Assembly: GCF_000754805.1 (NCBI RefSeq) | Contig: NZ_KN150731.1 | Span: 4,431,642-4,495,641 of the forward strand | Length of the DNA stretch: 64,000 nt | Direction: 5' to 3' | DNA from: Yersinia frederiksenii ATCC 33641 | Lineage (GTDB): Bacteria; Pseudomonadota; Gammaproteobacteria; Enterobacterales; Enterobacteriaceae | In this document: piece after piece, positions 38,009 through 48,226 of the stretch | Layout of the letters: each line of letters begins with the position of its first letter | Position numbering within the stretch: position 1 is the first letter of the stretch | Position numbers and translations under genes: made by a program | The notes under the pieces: model-generated | Seen by the model: only the letters and a program-made list of their open reading frames with translations | The model's database searches: none | What the model was told of the DNA's origin: nothing

Positions 38009-38892
38009 GCAACCTGATCAATGTGTGGCTTGGGTTTAATCGTCAAAGTTGCGCCGATAGACGCGCTGATAATTGATGCCAGTGCCAACCATTGAATCAA
38101 TGTCAGATGTTCATTTAAAAATACCAGTCCCGAAATTGCTGCTAATGCCGGTTCCAAGCTCATTAATGTACCAAATGTACGAGTAGGAAGACGAGTTAGC
38201 GCCACCATCTCAAGTGAGTATGGCAATGCGGTAGACAGAATCGCGACTGCCAGGGCAACAGGTAAGATTGCTGGAGCAAACAGTGCTAAGCCATTGTAAG
38301 CCACACCAATTGGGCAGAAAACCAGTGCGGCAATCAAAGAGCCAACTGCCACGGTTCCTGGCCCATGATCGCCCCCGGCTTTCTGGCCTGAAACGATATA
38401 CAAAGCCCAACAAGCCCCTGCCCCTAGAGCACAAGCCGCCCCAAATAAATCAATGGTGCCAATGCTATTTCCTAAGGGCAAGAGGAACCACAGACCAAGA
38501 ATGGCTAAACCGACCCAGATAAAATCGACCGGACGGCGCGACGCTAACATGGCGACTGCCAGAGGTCCGGTAAATTCCAGAGCAACGGCAATGCCTAATG
38601 GCACCGTTTTTAACGACAGATAGAACAGGAAATTCATGCCACCTAATGTCACCCCGTAGATAAGCAAAGGTAAGCGGCGACCCGCCTCAAATCGCATCCG
38701 CCAAGGTTTAAAAATAACAAACAGTATCAGCGTACCGATACCAAGGCGTAGGGAGGTTATCCCTTGAGCACCGACTACCGGGAACAGACTTTTTGCCAAA
38801 GATGCACCGCTTTGTATTGAGATCATGGCGATTATCAGCAAGAAAATCGGGAGAAGTGGCAATGAATGTTTGGATGAAGGAGATAAAGACAT
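38005..38892 (-). CDS. rhtA: Threonine/homoserine exporter RhtA
   Basis: An inner-membrane DMT-superfamily exporter of threonine and homoserine, about 295 residues with ten membrane segments. The sequence follows E. coli RhtA closely (SIQSGASLAKSLFPVVGAQG near the start, LPYSLEMVALTRLPTRTFGTL near residue 230). ATG at 38892 is taken as the start; the frame is open to 38907. Its position beside ompX is as in E. coli. It is divergent from ompX with about 400 bases between. Confidence 0.93.
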   Translation of the reverse strand: MSLSPSSKHSLPLLPIFLLIIAMISIQSGASLAKSLFPVVGAQGITSLRLGIGTLILFVIFKPWRMRFEAGRRLPLLIYGVTLGGMNFLFYLSLKTVPLGIAVALEFTGPLAVAMLASRRPVDFIWVGLAILGLWFLLPLGNSIGTIDLFGAACALGAGACWALYIVSGQKAGGDHGPGTVAVGSLIAALVFCPIGVAYNGLALFAPAILPVALAVAILSTALPYSLEMVALTRLPTRTFGTLMSLEPALAAISGLVFLNEHLTLIQWLALASIISASIGATLTIKPKPHIDQVA

Positions 38893-39295
38893 CCTTTTGA
38901 GCCTCAAAAAAAGTATTAGGTATCAATGTCAACCAGTGTAAATGAAATGTCAGTGAAGTGTTTGAAAATAACCACAGGCTATAAATAGGGAATAGGAAAG
39001 AGCAAAAAAATAATTATTTTTTTCCGAGTTGCTGTTTTTTAACGCTATTTCTGTCGCTAATTTGAGCATGAAAATTAAGAATAGTCTGGAATGGCTTTTG
39101 GTGATGAAGGTCACAAAAGAGAGTGGTATAGTGAAAAATCGTAAAGGTATTAGCAAGATGGAAGATGCTTGAAATTCTTTGTTACACCAAATAATTACTT
39201 AGACAATCATTATCAGGCAGAGTTTATAACTGTTTATTGTTATAATTTGATGGTGTTTTTGTTTCATCTAAAAATTTGCGTCTTTCGAGGTGGTT
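38893..39295. other. Divergent region between rhtA and ompX
   Basis: About 400 bases, AT-rich, without a credible gene. A TATAAT at 39241-39246, 50 bases before ompX, is the likely -10 element of the ompX promoter; no clear -35 can be picked. The unusually A/T-rich stretch at 39001-39030 has no recognised role. Confidence 0.4.
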
Positions 39296-39823
39296 ATGAA
39301 TAAAATTACATGTCTTTCAGCTGTAGCAGCTTGTGTATTAGCGGTAACTGCAGGTTCAGCTTTTGCAGGTCAAAGCACCGTTTCTGGTGGTTATGCCCAG
39401 AGCGATTACCAAGGTGTTGCTAACAAATCTTCAGGTTTCAACCTGAAATATCGTTACGAGTGGAGTGATTCTCAACTGGGTTACATCACCTCTTTCACTC
39501 ACACTGAAAAAAGCAGCTTCGGTGATAGCGCCTCTGTTTATAACAAAGCACAATACAATGCAATCACCGGTGGTCCAGCTTACCGTATCAACGATTGGGC
39601 TAGTGTTTATGGTTTAGTTGGTGTGGGTTATGGCCGTTTCAGCCAGAACTTCCCAACTGCTGCTAGCAATAAAAACAGCACCAGCGATTACGGTTTTACT
39701 TACGGCGCAGGTATGCAGTTTAACCCAATGCAAAATGTTGCCCTGGACGTTTCTTACGAGCAGAGCCGCATTCGCAATGTTGATATTGGCACTTGGGTTG
39801 CAGGTGTAGGTTACACTTTCTAA
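39296..39823 (+). CDS. ompX: Outer-membrane protein OmpX
   Basis: An eight-stranded outer-membrane beta-barrel of the OmpX/Ail/PagC family, 175 residues. Signal peptide residues 1-23 (cleaved after AFA), then GQSTVSGGYAQSDYQG; strands alternate aromatic and small residues and the protein ends with the BAM signal WVAGVGYTF. The ATG at 39296 has CGAGG five bases upstream; the GTG at 39290 overlaps that site and is not used. In Yersinia, family members (Ail) mediate adhesion and serum resistance; this sequence is nearer OmpX than Ail by its position and start. Confidence 0.94.
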   Translation: MNKITCLSAVAACVLAVTAGSAFAGQSTVSGGYAQSDYQGVANKSSGFNLKYRYEWSDSQLGYITSFTHTEKSSFGDSASVYNKAQYNAITGGPAYRINDWASVYGLVGVGYGRFSQNFPTAASNKNSTSDYGFTYGAGMQFNPMQNVALDVSYEQSRIRNVDIGTWVAGVGYTF

Positions 39824-39880
39824 GTCACTGCTTAGGATTATCAGCATGGACCTTTAACAGTGCCATGCCGAACTTGATAA

Positions 39881-39908
39881 AAATCCGCTCTTGAGCGGAT
39901 TTTTTTTC
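39881..39908 (+). terminator. Terminator after ompX
   Basis: AAATCCGCTC-TT-GAGCGGATTT followed by a run of T. A textbook intrinsic terminator. Confidence 0.92.
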
Positions 39909-39977
39909 GCCGGTAATAATGAAATTAAGAAGCTGTAAGCGGTTTTAGCGGTACAACATTTTGGGTCGGGATAAAAA

Positions 39978-40670
39978 CTATTTGACCGCGTTGGCAGCAT
40001 CAGCAATCAAATCGATAATTTGCTGCGGGTGCGAGAGATGGGCGGTATGGCTAGAGGGGAATTCAATGACTTTTTGTGCCTGAATGCGTTCGGCAAATCC
40101 GCGTTGTGTTTCGACTGGCAGCATTCTGTCTTCTGTTGAAATCTGATACCAACAAGGTTTTACTCGCCAGGCTGGCTGGGCAGATTTATCGGTAAAAGCG
40201 CGGGCAGCTAAAGGTTTTTGCACCAAAGCCATCACCAGTGCTTCATTTTCATCGAAATCCTGACACATATTCTCATGGAATTTGTCGGTATCGATCCATA
40301 AAAAGCCATTGTCATCTGGACGAATATACGCCGCACCAGCAGGAGCTTCACGCAAAGCAAAAGTGCTTGATAAGCTTTCACCGGCATCTGGGGCAAACGC
40401 GGAGAGATAAACCATCCCGACCACATTTGGTAGGTGCCCGACTTGGGTAATCACCATCCCACCGTAAGAGTGACCGACTAATAAGGTTGGGCCATATAGC
40501 GCGGTGGTTTGCTTAATAGTGCGTTCCACATCATCAGCCAATGATGTTAGCGGATTTTGGATAGCAATAACTCGATGTCCCATTGCATGTAAGGCGGGAA
40601 TAATATATCGCCATTGTGAGCCATCAGCCCACGCGCCATGCACTAATAGAATATTTAGTTTTGCCGCCAT
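39978..40670 (-). CDS. Alpha/beta hydrolase family protein
   Basis: A 230-residue alpha/beta hydrolase. The oxyanion loop LVHGAWADGSQW is near residue 9, the nucleophile elbow GHSYGG near residue 67, and the terminal histidine in SSHTAHLSHPQ near 208. The family includes esterases, salicylate ester hydrolases and pheophytinases, so the substrate is open. No signal peptide. It is convergent with ompX and starts a region of unrelated genes. Confidence 0.86.
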   Translation of the reverse strand: MAAKLNILLVHGAWADGSQWRYIIPALHAMGHRVIAIQNPLTSLADDVERTIKQTTALYGPTLLVGHSYGGMVITQVGHLPNVVGMVYLSAFAPDAGESLSSTFALREAPAGAAYIRPDDNGFLWIDTDKFHENMCQDFDENEALVMALVQKPLAARAFTDKSAQPAWRVKPCWYQISTEDRMLPVETQRGFAERIQAQKVIEFPSSHTAHLSHPQQIIDLIADAANAVK

Positions 40671-41139
40671 ATATCCCCCTGAACAGGTATTATCGTAAGG
40701 CGAGCATAATATATCTATGCCGCAATGGTATTATTGACGAATAACAAATTCTACTCATTTACAGCTGTTAATTAAAACGCTTACGCTCGGTTATATGTTA
40801 TTAAAATTAATAAAATCTGTTATTAGATATAAAGTATAAAGCTTTGGTGGTACATCGCTTTAAGATAAATACTAAAATGAGATAGCAATGCTCCGATAAG
40901 TACGATATAAAATTCTTTATAACGAAAAATATTTTACATTAAATAATAAAAAACAAGAGATTAAACAAGTTTTATATTCGTAATTCCATGGGTTATTTAC
41001 TGGTAAAAATGGAATAATATGACACACTACTTATAGCTTTGATTGACTTTCATATCTCTAAATGGTGATTAATACATCAAGCTAAAAAATGAAATAAATA
41101 ATATAAAACAATAGATTGCTATAAAAATAGGTTGTAATC
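40671..41139. other. AT-rich intergenic region upstream of the CDF-type gene
   Basis: About 470 bases, strongly AT-rich, no gene of note on either strand. It separates the hydrolase gene from the divergent CDF-type gene and must hold both promoters; none is clear enough to mark. Confidence 0.45.
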
Positions 41140-42078
41140 ATGACAATACTCAGTGAACCGGTAGCTTCTATGCAGCATGATACTCAACTCGAACAGCAGA
41201 TTTTACGACGTTCGATCTTTTGTACTTTATTTATTGCCAGCATGGGGATCATTTTCGGTATTGTGTGCGGTTCGATGTCGATTATTTTCGATGGTATGTT
41301 CTCTGCTTTAGATGCAGGCATGTGCAGTTTATCTTTGTTGGTTTCACGATTACTGGGCCAGCCAAATAGTCGGCGTTTTCAATATGGCTTCTGGCACGTA
41401 GAACCTCTGGTCTTGGCCTTTAATGGTAGCCTACTGGCGTTGCTTTGTCTGTATGCCTTTGTTAATGCTATTAAAGGTATTATTGATGGTGGGCGGGAAT
41501 TAGATCTGGGTTGGGCAATTGTTTATGCCCTGGTGGTCAGCACCTTCTGTTTTACTATTTTCTTAAAGCAGCGACGTTTAAATAAACGCGTTAAGTCTGA
41601 ATTAATCGCGTTGGATACCAAAAGTTGGCTGATGTCGGCTTGTATTAGTTCTGCTTTATTAGTGGCTTTTTTACTTTCCTGGAGCATGGAAGGGACCCGC
41701 TATGAGCATTGGATTGTTTATACTGACCCTGGCGTATTGGCACTGTTAACCTTGATTTTGATTCCTGTTCCGATAAAAACAGTTATATCGGCCGTCCGTG
41801 AAGTCTTACAAATGACACCAGATACATTGGATGCTTCGATGGAGACCTTAATGGACAAATTAATGGCGAAGTACAACTTTGTTGATTATTCACATTATGC
41901 AACTCGTATTGGCCGAGGGTTGTTCGTTGAAATTCATGTGGTTATCCCGCCTGAAATGGAAGACAGCGGAGTATCCTATTTTGACAAAATACGCGATGAA
42001 ATCTCTCATGCGATTGGTGAGTCGGGCCCACACCGCTGGTTAACTATTTCCTTTACCCGTAATGCGAAGTGGTTATAG
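41140..42078 (+). CDS. CDF-type cation transporter with atypical metal site
   Basis: A 312-residue protein with six membrane segments and a cytoplasmic C-terminal domain, as in the cation diffusion facilitator family. The segment IIFDGMFSALDAGMCSLSLLVSRLL corresponds to the second membrane helix, and RRFQYGFWHVEPLVLAFNG to the loop after it. The usual H/D-x3-D metal site of the fifth helix is not seen; that region reads KSWLMSACISSALLVAFLL. The substrate, and even metal transport, are therefore uncertain. A ribosome binding site (TAGG) lies near the ATG. It is followed by an M24-type gene 47 bases on. Confidence 0.75.
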   Translation: MTILSEPVASMQHDTQLEQQILRRSIFCTLFIASMGIIFGIVCGSMSIIFDGMFSALDAGMCSLSLLVSRLLGQPNSRRFQYGFWHVEPLVLAFNGSLLALLCLYAFVNAIKGIIDGGRELDLGWAIVYALVVSTFCFTIFLKQRRLNKRVKSELIALDTKSWLMSACISSALLVAFLLSWSMEGTRYEHWIVYTDPGVLALLTLILIPVPIKTVISAVREVLQMTPDTLDASMETLMDKLMAKYNFVDYSHYATRIGRGLFVEIHVVIPPEMEDSGVSYFDKIRDEISHAIGESGPHRWLTISFTRNAKWL

Positions 42079-42124
42079 CAAAAAAGTAGTGGGTAAGGTG
42101 ACGTAACATTAACTAACTTGGATA

Positions 42125-43543
42125 ATGAATAAGATGATTGTTAAACGCCATGTAAAACTTAACCCTATTGATGCGCCACCACGATTTAATGCTATCGCCA
42201 AAATAGCGATAAGTGATAGCACCATTGCTGCTCGTAAAGCTAAAGTTATCAATAACATGATACAGGCTAATATCGACTATTTACTTGTATATGCTGATAA
42301 AGAGCATGGGGGGAATTTTGAATATCTGACCGGATTTATCCCCCGATTTGAAGAAGCTGCTCTGGTGTTACATGTTTCAGGGGAAGTCTATTTATTGCTG
42401 GGCAACGAGAACTTAAAGTTGTCGCAATATGCAAGGATCAGCAATACAGCAATTCATATCCCCTATTTTTCACTGCCAAATCAGCCAATGGAAAACCGTA
42501 AGACGCTAGTTGAGTTACTGGCTGATAGTGGCATTAAGCAAGCTAAAAAGGTCGGTGTTGCCGGGTGGAAACTGTTTACCAGTCAGTTGGACGATAATAA
42601 CCAGCTATTTGATATTCCTTATTTTCTTCTGGATGCAATTAAACAATCTGTTTCATCTGAAACGGCAATTACCAATGCCACAAACCTATTTATTGGCAGT
42701 GATATAGCGGCCAGAGTGACGAACAATGCTAATGAATTAGCACATTATGAATATGGCGCTAATCTAGCATCTAACTGTGTTATTAATGCCTTAGCGGCGG
42801 TAGACGTCGGCATAACAGAAAAGCAACTTGGCAGCCTATTGGCTGATGAGGGGCAGCCTAATACTGTTATAATCATTGCTGCCACGGGCGAGCGCTTTGA
42901 ACAGGCGAATTTGTACCCTGGAGATAAAGCAATACAACTTGGCGATAAGATATCTTTGACTACCGGTTTTAAAGGCGGCCTGAGCAGTAGAACCGGTTAT
43001 GCGGTTCACCATGCTGATGAATTGCCAGCGGCACAAAGAGACTATCTTGATAAAGTGGCTATTCCTTATTACGCCACGGTTGTGACTTGGCTGGAAAATA
43101 TTCGCATTGGCATGCTGGGTAAAGAGATGTATGCGCTAGTTGAAACTGTTTTCCCTAAGGCGCAATACCACTGGTCATTAAATCCAGGCCATTTAACCGC
43201 AGATGAAGAGTGGCTTTGCTCGCCGATTTATTCTGGTTCAGAAGAGAAAATCCGCAGTGGGATGCTATTCCAAATTGATATTATTCCTGCGGTAAAAGGC
43301 TATGCTGGAGTGAGTGCAGAAGATTGTATTGCACTCGCCGACCAACCGTTGCGCGATGAACTGGCGGCCCATTACCCTGAGGTTTGGCAAAGAATACAAC
43401 AGCGCCGTGCTTACCTTAGCAACACACTGAATATTCATCTCAGTGAAGAAATACTCCCGATGTCTAATACCCTGGGGTATCTACGACCTTTCTTGTTGGA
43501 TAAGTACAGTGCTCTGCAATGCAGCAAGGATGCAACACACTGA
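42125..43543 (+). CDS. M24 family (Xaa-Pro aminopeptidase-like) protein, probably without metal site
   Basis: A 472-residue protein with a creatinase-type N-terminal domain and the pita-bread fold of family M24 in the C-terminal half. The aligned positions of the five metal ligands look mostly lost: the two aspartates are T and S in KISLTTGFKGGLSSRTGYAV, the first glutamate is D in GMLFQIDIIP; a histidine in NPGHLTADEEW and the last glutamate in GVSAEDCIAL remain. It is therefore likely a non-catalytic or divergent member. It lies 47 bases after the CDF-type gene and may be co-transcribed with it. Confidence 0.75.
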   Translation: MNKMIVKRHVKLNPIDAPPRFNAIAKIAISDSTIAARKAKVINNMIQANIDYLLVYADKEHGGNFEYLTGFIPRFEEAALVLHVSGEVYLLLGNENLKLSQYARISNTAIHIPYFSLPNQPMENRKTLVELLADSGIKQAKKVGVAGWKLFTSQLDDNNQLFDIPYFLLDAIKQSVSSETAITNATNLFIGSDIAARVTNNANELAHYEYGANLASNCVINALAAVDVGITEKQLGSLLADEGQPNTVIIIAATGERFEQANLYPGDKAIQLGDKISLTTGFKGGLSSRTGYAVHHADELPAAQRDYLDKVAIPYYATVVTWLENIRIGMLGKEMYALVETVFPKAQYHWSLNPGHLTADEEWLCSPIYSGSEEKIRSGMLFQIDIIPAVKGYAGVSAEDCIALADQPLRDELAAHYPEVWQRIQQRRAYLSNTLNIHLSEEILPMSNTLGYLRPFLLDKYSALQCSKDATH

Positions 43544-43556
43544 AGTTGGCATCTTC

Positions 43557-43586
43557 CATCACAGGGGCTATTTAGCCCCTGTGATG
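43557..43586 (+). promoter_or_regulatory. Perfect hairpin between the M24-type gene and ybiT
   Basis: CATCACAGGGGCTA pairs with TAGCCCCTGTGATG over 14 bp with a 2-base loop (effectively 13 bp). No T-run follows on either strand, so it is not a standard terminator; it may stabilise or process the message, or be a transcription-factor site. Confidence 0.5.
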
Positions 43587-43757
43587 CGTAATAAACCGAG
43601 CGATACTGCAGCCTATTACCCGATTTATCCCCCCTGTTGAGATTTCATGCAAACTGGAGGCGATACTCTTGCCATCTTGTGGCATAATGCGCGCCGAATC
43701 ACATTTTCTAGTATTCTTGAATACCCCTATTCAGTAATCCAATCGAGAGCGAGCTCT

Positions 43758-45353
43758 GTGCTAAGTACTAACAATATCACCATGCAATTCGGCAGCAAGC
43801 CGCTGTTTGAAAACATTTCAGTAAAATTCGGCGGCGGTAATCGCTATGGTCTGATCGGTGCTAATGGTTGTGGTAAATCCACATTCATGAAAATCCTTGG
43901 TGGTGATCTGGTGCCAAGCGCCGGTAACGTCTTCCTAGACCCGAATGAGCGTCTGGGTAAATTACGTCAGGATCAATTCGCCTTTGAAAACAACACAGTG
44001 CTGGACACCGTTATTATGGGTCACGGCGAGTTGTGGGAAGTCAAGGAAGAGCGCGATCGCATTTACGCCATGGCTGAAATGAGCGAAGAAGATGGCTATA
44101 AAGTAGCTGATCTGGAAGTTGCCTATGGTGAAATGGATGGTTACAGCGCAGAAGCCCGTGCCGGTGAATTGTTGCTTGGCGTCGGTATTCCGGTTGAACA
44201 GCATTATGGTTTGATGAGCGAAATTGCACCCGGCTGGAAATTGCGTGTATTGTTGGCGCAGGCTCTGTTCTCTGACCCGGAAATTCTGTTACTTGACGAA
44301 CCTACCAACAACTTGGATATCGATACTATCCGCTGGTTGGAGCAAGTGCTGAACGAGCGTAACAGCACCATGATCATTATTTCCCATGACCGTCACTTCC
44401 TGAATATGGTGTGTACCCACATGGCGGATCTGGATTATGGCGAATTGCGTGTTTATCCGGGTAACTATGACGAATATATGACCGCGGCGACTCAAGCCCG
44501 CGAGCGTCTGTTATCTGATAACGCCAAGAAGAAAGCCCAGATCTCAGAGCTGCAATCTTTCGTTAGCCGCTTTAGCGCCAATGCTTCTAAATCCAAGCAG
44601 GCAACTTCCCGCGCCCGTCAGATTGATAAAATCCAGCTTGATGAAGTGAAGGCCTCCAGCCGCCAGAACCCGTTTATCCGCTTTGATCAGGATAAAAAAC
44701 TGTTCCGTAATGCGCTGGAAGTTGAAATGTTGACCAAAGGTTTTGATAACGGTCCACTGTTTAAAAACCTGAATTTGCGCCTGGAAGTGGGTGAGAAAGT
44801 CGCTATCCTCGGGCCAAACGGTATTGGTAAATCTACTTTGCTGAAAACCTTAGTTGGCGATTATGAGGCAGATACCGGCACGGTAAAATGGTCTGAAAAC
44901 AGTAAGATTGGTTACTACGCACAGGATCACGCCAACGAGTTTGAGATTGACCTGACGGTATTTGACTGGATGAGTCAGTGGAAACAGGAAAAAGACGACG
45001 AACAGGCTGTGCGCAGCGTGTTGGGCCGTTTGCTGTTTAGCCAAGATGATATCAAGAAGAAGGTTAAGGTACTGTCTGGTGGCGAAAAAGGGCGGATGTT
45101 GTTTGGTAAGCTGATGATGCAGCGCCCTAATATTCTGGTAATGGATGAGCCAACCAACCATTTGGATATGGAATCCATCGAATCTCTCAACATGGCATTG
45201 GAAATGTACGAAGGCACCTTGATTTTCGTATCCCATGACCGTGAGTTCGTCAGTTCTCTGGCGACGCGTGTAATTGAAATGACACCGAAAAAATTGATCG
45301 ACTTTACTGGTAACTACGAAGATTATCTGCGTAGCCAAGGTATTCAGTCCTGA
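43758..45353 (+). CDS. ybiT: ABC-F family ATPase YbiT
   Basis: A ribosome-associated ABC-F protein with two ATPase domains and no membrane part; members of this class act on stalled or initiating ribosomes. The start is the GTG at 43758, where the sequence aligns with E. coli YbiT ([20 protein letters not shown]) and gives 531 residues. Walker A motifs GANGCGKST and GPNGIGKST, and Walker [15 protein letters not shown] and [14 protein letters not shown] are intact in both halves. An in-frame ATG at 43647 lies far upstream and is not supported. Confidence 0.93.
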   Translation: MLSTNNITMQFGSKPLFENISVKFGGGNRYGLIGANGCGKSTFMKILGGDLVPSAGNVFLDPNERLGKLRQDQFAFENNTVLDTVIMGHGELWEVKEERDRIYAMAEMSEEDGYKVADLEVAYGEMDGYSAEARAGELLLGVGIPVEQHYGLMSEIAPGWKLRVLLAQALFSDPEILLLDEPTNNLDIDTIRWLEQVLNERNSTMIIISHDRHFLNMVCTHMADLDYGELRVYPGNYDEYMTAATQARERLLSDNAKKKAQISELQSFVSRFSANASKSKQATSRARQIDKIQLDEVKASSRQNPFIRFDQDKKLFRNALEVEMLTKGFDNGPLFKNLNLRLEVGEKVAILGPNGIGKSTLLKTLVGDYEADTGTVKWSENSKIGYYAQDHANEFEIDLTVFDWMSQWKQEKDDEQAVRSVLGRLLFSQDDIKKKVKVLSGGEKGRMLFGKLMMQRPNILVMDEPTNHLDMESIESLNMALEMYEGTLIFVSHDREFVSSLATRVIEMTPKKLIDFTGNYEDYLRSQGIQS

Positions 45354-45377
45354 TTATTTGACTGAGTGTTAATAAGA

Positions 45378-45408
45378 AAGCTGATGCCCTGCATCAGCTT
45401 TTTTTTGC
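45378..45408 (+). terminator. Terminator after ybiT
   Basis: AAGCTGATGC-CCT-GCATCAGCTT followed by eight T. A textbook intrinsic terminator, and the moeB gene converges on it from the other side. Confidence 0.92.
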
Positions 45409-45431
45409 TTTAATACTCAGTGATTGCGAAG

Positions 45432-46187
45432 CTACGCTTTGCTGCAAACCTCACAATTGGCATCTTTTGCCAGCTTCATACTGCGGAACTCGCCCGTCAT
45501 GGCATCGTACATCAGAATTCGGCCCGATATAATTTGCCCATAATTAGCCAGTAATTTTATGGTTTCCATCGCTTGTAGATTGCCAATAATGCCCACCAGT
45601 GGAGCCATGACCCCGGCCTCAACGCAGGTTAGGGCGTTATCACCAAACAGCCGGCTTAAGCAGCGATAACAAGGCTGGTTTTCCTGATAGGTAAATACAC
45701 TAACTTGCCCTTCCATGCGGATTGCCGCACCAGAAACCAGTGGCTTATGCTGTGTATAACAGAGGCGATTAAGTTGTTCGCGGCTGGCGACATTATCTGT
45801 GCAATCCAATACTAACTGATGCTTAGCTATCACTGCGGAGAGCTGCTCATCATCTAACTGCGCATCAATGGTTTCCAGTTTCACTTCGGAATTCATCTCT
45901 GACAGTGTCAGTGCCGCAGAAGCCACTTTAGACATGCCGATGCGGCTATCGCGATGCAGAATTTGCCGCTGCAGGTTAGAAAGGGAAACAGTATCAAAAT
46001 CCAGCAGTGTAAGATGGCCGACACCTGCCACCACCAGATATTGTGCTGCTGCGCACCCAAGGCCACCTAAACCAACAACTAATACCTTAGCTGCATTGAG
46101 TTTTTCCTGACCATCAAAATCAAAACCGCGCAGGACGATTTGCCGGTTATAACGTAGGGTTTGTGCATCGGAAAGTTCAGGCAACAT
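45432..46187 (-). CDS. moeB: Molybdopterin-synthase adenylyltransferase MoeB
   Basis: Adenylates the C-terminal glycine of MoaD in molybdenum cofactor synthesis, 251 residues. The nucleotide-binding glycine motif VVGLGGLGCAA is near residue 38, and two CxxC pairs that bind zinc are seen as CYRC near 172 and CEVC near the end. It follows moeA on the same strand, separated by 35 bases, as in E. coli moeAB. Confidence 0.94.
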   Translation of the reverse strand: MLPELSDAQTLRYNRQIVLRGFDFDGQEKLNAAKVLVVGLGGLGCAAAQYLVVAGVGHLTLLDFDTVSLSNLQRQILHRDSRIGMSKVASAALTLSEMNSEVKLETIDAQLDDEQLSAVIAKHQLVLDCTDNVASREQLNRLCYTQHKPLVSGAAIRMEGQVSVFTYQENQPCYRCLSRLFGDNALTCVEAGVMAPLVGIIGNLQAMETIKLLANYGQIISGRILMYDAMTGEFRSMKLAKDANCEVCSKA

Positions 46188-46222
46188 GTCGGCCTCTCAG
46201 CAATTGATTGTTCAATGATTCA

Positions 46223-47458
46223 CTAACTCAAGAGCCCATTAAATAACTCGATCTCAACGCTTTCACCGATGGCTACCGAGCCACGTTCCCGTTCCAGGAC
46301 AATAAAACAGTTACCTTGGCTGAATGAACTGAAAACGTGAGAACCTTGATGACCGGTGGTGCGCACTTGCAGTTCACCATCGGCATTAGTGGAGACAACA
46401 CCGCGCTGGAAGTCTAATCGGCCCGGCGTTTTTTTCAATTTTGTGGTTGTTTTCGCCTTCAATCGTAATGGCGGATGCCACTCTGAATGACCCGATAATT
46501 TAGCGATGAGCGGTTGTACCAACTGATAAAATGTTAGGGCCGCAGAGACAGGGTTACCAGGCAAGCCGCAGAACCAGGCATTTTTCAACTTGCCAAAAGC
46601 AAAAGGTTTACCGGGCTTTATGGCTAACTTCCAAAAACCAATATCTCCCAACTCATCTAGCATCTGCTTGGTATAATCGGCTTCACCCACTGAAACGCCA
46701 CCACTACTAATGACTAAGTCAGCGGCAGCATCAGCTTGCTCGAAAGCTTTGCGCAAGGCTTGTTGGTCATCAGGGATGACACCGAGATCAATAATTTGGC
46801 AACCGAGTTGCAGCAGCATTAAGCGCACAGCGAAACGGTTAGTATCATAAATCTGGCCTTCACCTAAGGGTTGCCCGACCGCTTGTAACTCATCACCGGT
46901 TGAGAAAATAGCAACTTTCAATGCACGGAATACCGTCACCTCCGCAATACCTAATGATGCCAATAGCGGCAGTTGTGGCACACCTAATCTTACTCCAGCA
47001 GGGAAAACGGCGGCACCTTGTTGGATATCTTCACCCGCCAGACGGATATTTTGCCCTGGATGTACATTGCCACTAAATATGACCCCTTGCTCACTCACCG
47101 TCGCCTGTTCTTGCATGATGACGGCGTCGGCACCTGCGGGAATTGGCGCGCCAGTCATGATTCGGACACAAGTATTGGCTGGCCACTCATCGTTAAATGG
47201 TGCGCCTGCAAAAGCCTTACCGGCCACCGGCAATGGCATTGTGCTGCTAAGCTCATTACAGCGTACAGCATAACCGTCCATGGCTGAATTAGCGAAAGGT
47301 GGCACGGCAATGGGTGATGCAATGGCACAAGCTGTGATACGCCCCGCAGCATCAGTGAGTGCGACAGTTTCTGTGGTCTGTAATGGCGTGACCTGTGACA
47401 GCATTTTAGTCAGTGCTTGTTCCAGAGAGAGTAAATCCGAGGTATTACAGTGATCCAT
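46223..47458 (-). CDS. moeA: Molybdopterin molybdenumtransferase MoeA
   Basis: Inserts molybdate into adenylated molybdopterin. The ATG at 47458 yields 411 residues, equal to E. coli MoeA; the frame extends to 47521. Diagnostic motifs: [13 protein letters not shown] near residue 55, [16 protein letters not shown] near 105, STGDEL near 185, and the domain 3 motif [14 protein letters not shown] near 245. Its partner moeB follows immediately. Confidence 0.95.
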   Translation of the reverse strand: MDHCNTSDLLSLEQALTKMLSQVTPLQTTETVALTDAAGRITACAIASPIAVPPFANSAMDGYAVRCNELSSTMPLPVAGKAFAGAPFNDEWPANTCVRIMTGAPIPAGADAVIMQEQATVSEQGVIFSGNVHPGQNIRLAGEDIQQGAAVFPAGVRLGVPQLPLLASLGIAEVTVFRALKVAIFSTGDELQAVGQPLGEGQIYDTNRFAVRLMLLQLGCQIIDLGVIPDDQQALRKAFEQADAAADLVISSGGVSVGEADYTKQMLDELGDIGFWKLAIKPGKPFAFGKLKNAWFCGLPGNPVSAALTFYQLVQPLIAKLSGHSEWHPPLRLKAKTTTKLKKTPGRLDFQRGVVSTNADGELQVRTTGHQGSHVFSSFSQGNCFIVLERERGSVAIGESVEIELFNGLLS

Positions 47459-47656
47459 GCTGAACTCCGTGGTCTGAGGGCATCGTTGCAAAGAGACAAT
47501 GGGTGCAGGGATGCCTACCAAATAAGAGAGCTATTATGGCAGAGATTGCCATGCGGGTGAATTGATGGAAGGCAAAGAGACTTAGACTGATACTGTCTTA
47601 ATCAGCAATATTCTTTTTATTAGCAGTGGCCCTTATCAGGCGAAATAGGAGGGGAT

Positions 47657-48196
47657 ATGGATTTTCAAAAAATTCTGAAATTCTGGTTTAAAGAGATGGA
47701 TCAAGCTCTGTGGTTTAAAAAAGACGAGGATTTCGACGCCTATTTACGTCAGCATTTTGGTTCGGTCTGGCAGGCAGCCTCAAAAGGCGAACTGGCTCAC
47801 TGGCGATGTCATATTGAAGGGCGCTTGGCCGAAATATTAATATTAGATCAATTTAGTCGAAATATGTTTCGCGATTTACCGACGTCTTTCTCTTGTGATG
47901 GTATGGCACTGGTATTGGCGCAGGAGGCCGTTAGCAGCGGTCAGGTAGAGCAGTTATCGGAGACACAACGCGGCTTTCTCTATTTGCCCTTTATGCATTC
48001 AGAATCAGCATTAATTCATCAGCAAGCATTAGCACTTTATACGGAGTTAGGTAATGAGCTCCAACTGGACTATGAGCTGCGCCATAAAGCGATTATTGAT
48101 CGTTTTGGCCGATATCCACATCGCAATCATATTCTCGGGCGTGTATCTAGCGCGGAGGAACAAGCCTTTTTGTTACAGCCTGGCTCGGCATTTTAG
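47657..48196 (+). CDS. DUF924 family protein
   Basis: A 179-residue protein of the DUF924 family, recognised from the start ILKFWFKEMDQALWFKKDEDFD, the DQFSRNMFRDLPTSF segment and the PHRNHILGR motif near the C-terminus. The fold is alpha-helical and TPR-like; the role is unknown. The ribosome binding site AGGAGGGG lies 7 bases upstream of the ATG, which is unusually strong. It is divergent from moeA and ends in a terminator. Confidence 0.88.
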   Translation: MDFQKILKFWFKEMDQALWFKKDEDFDAYLRQHFGSVWQAASKGELAHWRCHIEGRLAEILILDQFSRNMFRDLPTSFSCDGMALVLAQEAVSSGQVEQLSETQRGFLYLPFMHSESALIHQQALALYTELGNELQLDYELRHKAIIDRFGRYPHRNHILGRVSSAEEQAFLLQPGSAF

Positions 48197-48226
48197 CTTG
48201 CAGAGCTAAAGCATGATGGCTTGGGT

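Noticed and set aside
39195-39220. Fur-box-like sequence upstream of ompX
   Set aside because: Only a partial match (ACAATCATTATCAGG), and ompX is not a standard Fur target, so it is not listed.
44850-45338. 162-codon frame on the minus strand within ybiT
   Set aside because: A shadow of the conserved C-terminal ATPase domain of YbiT.
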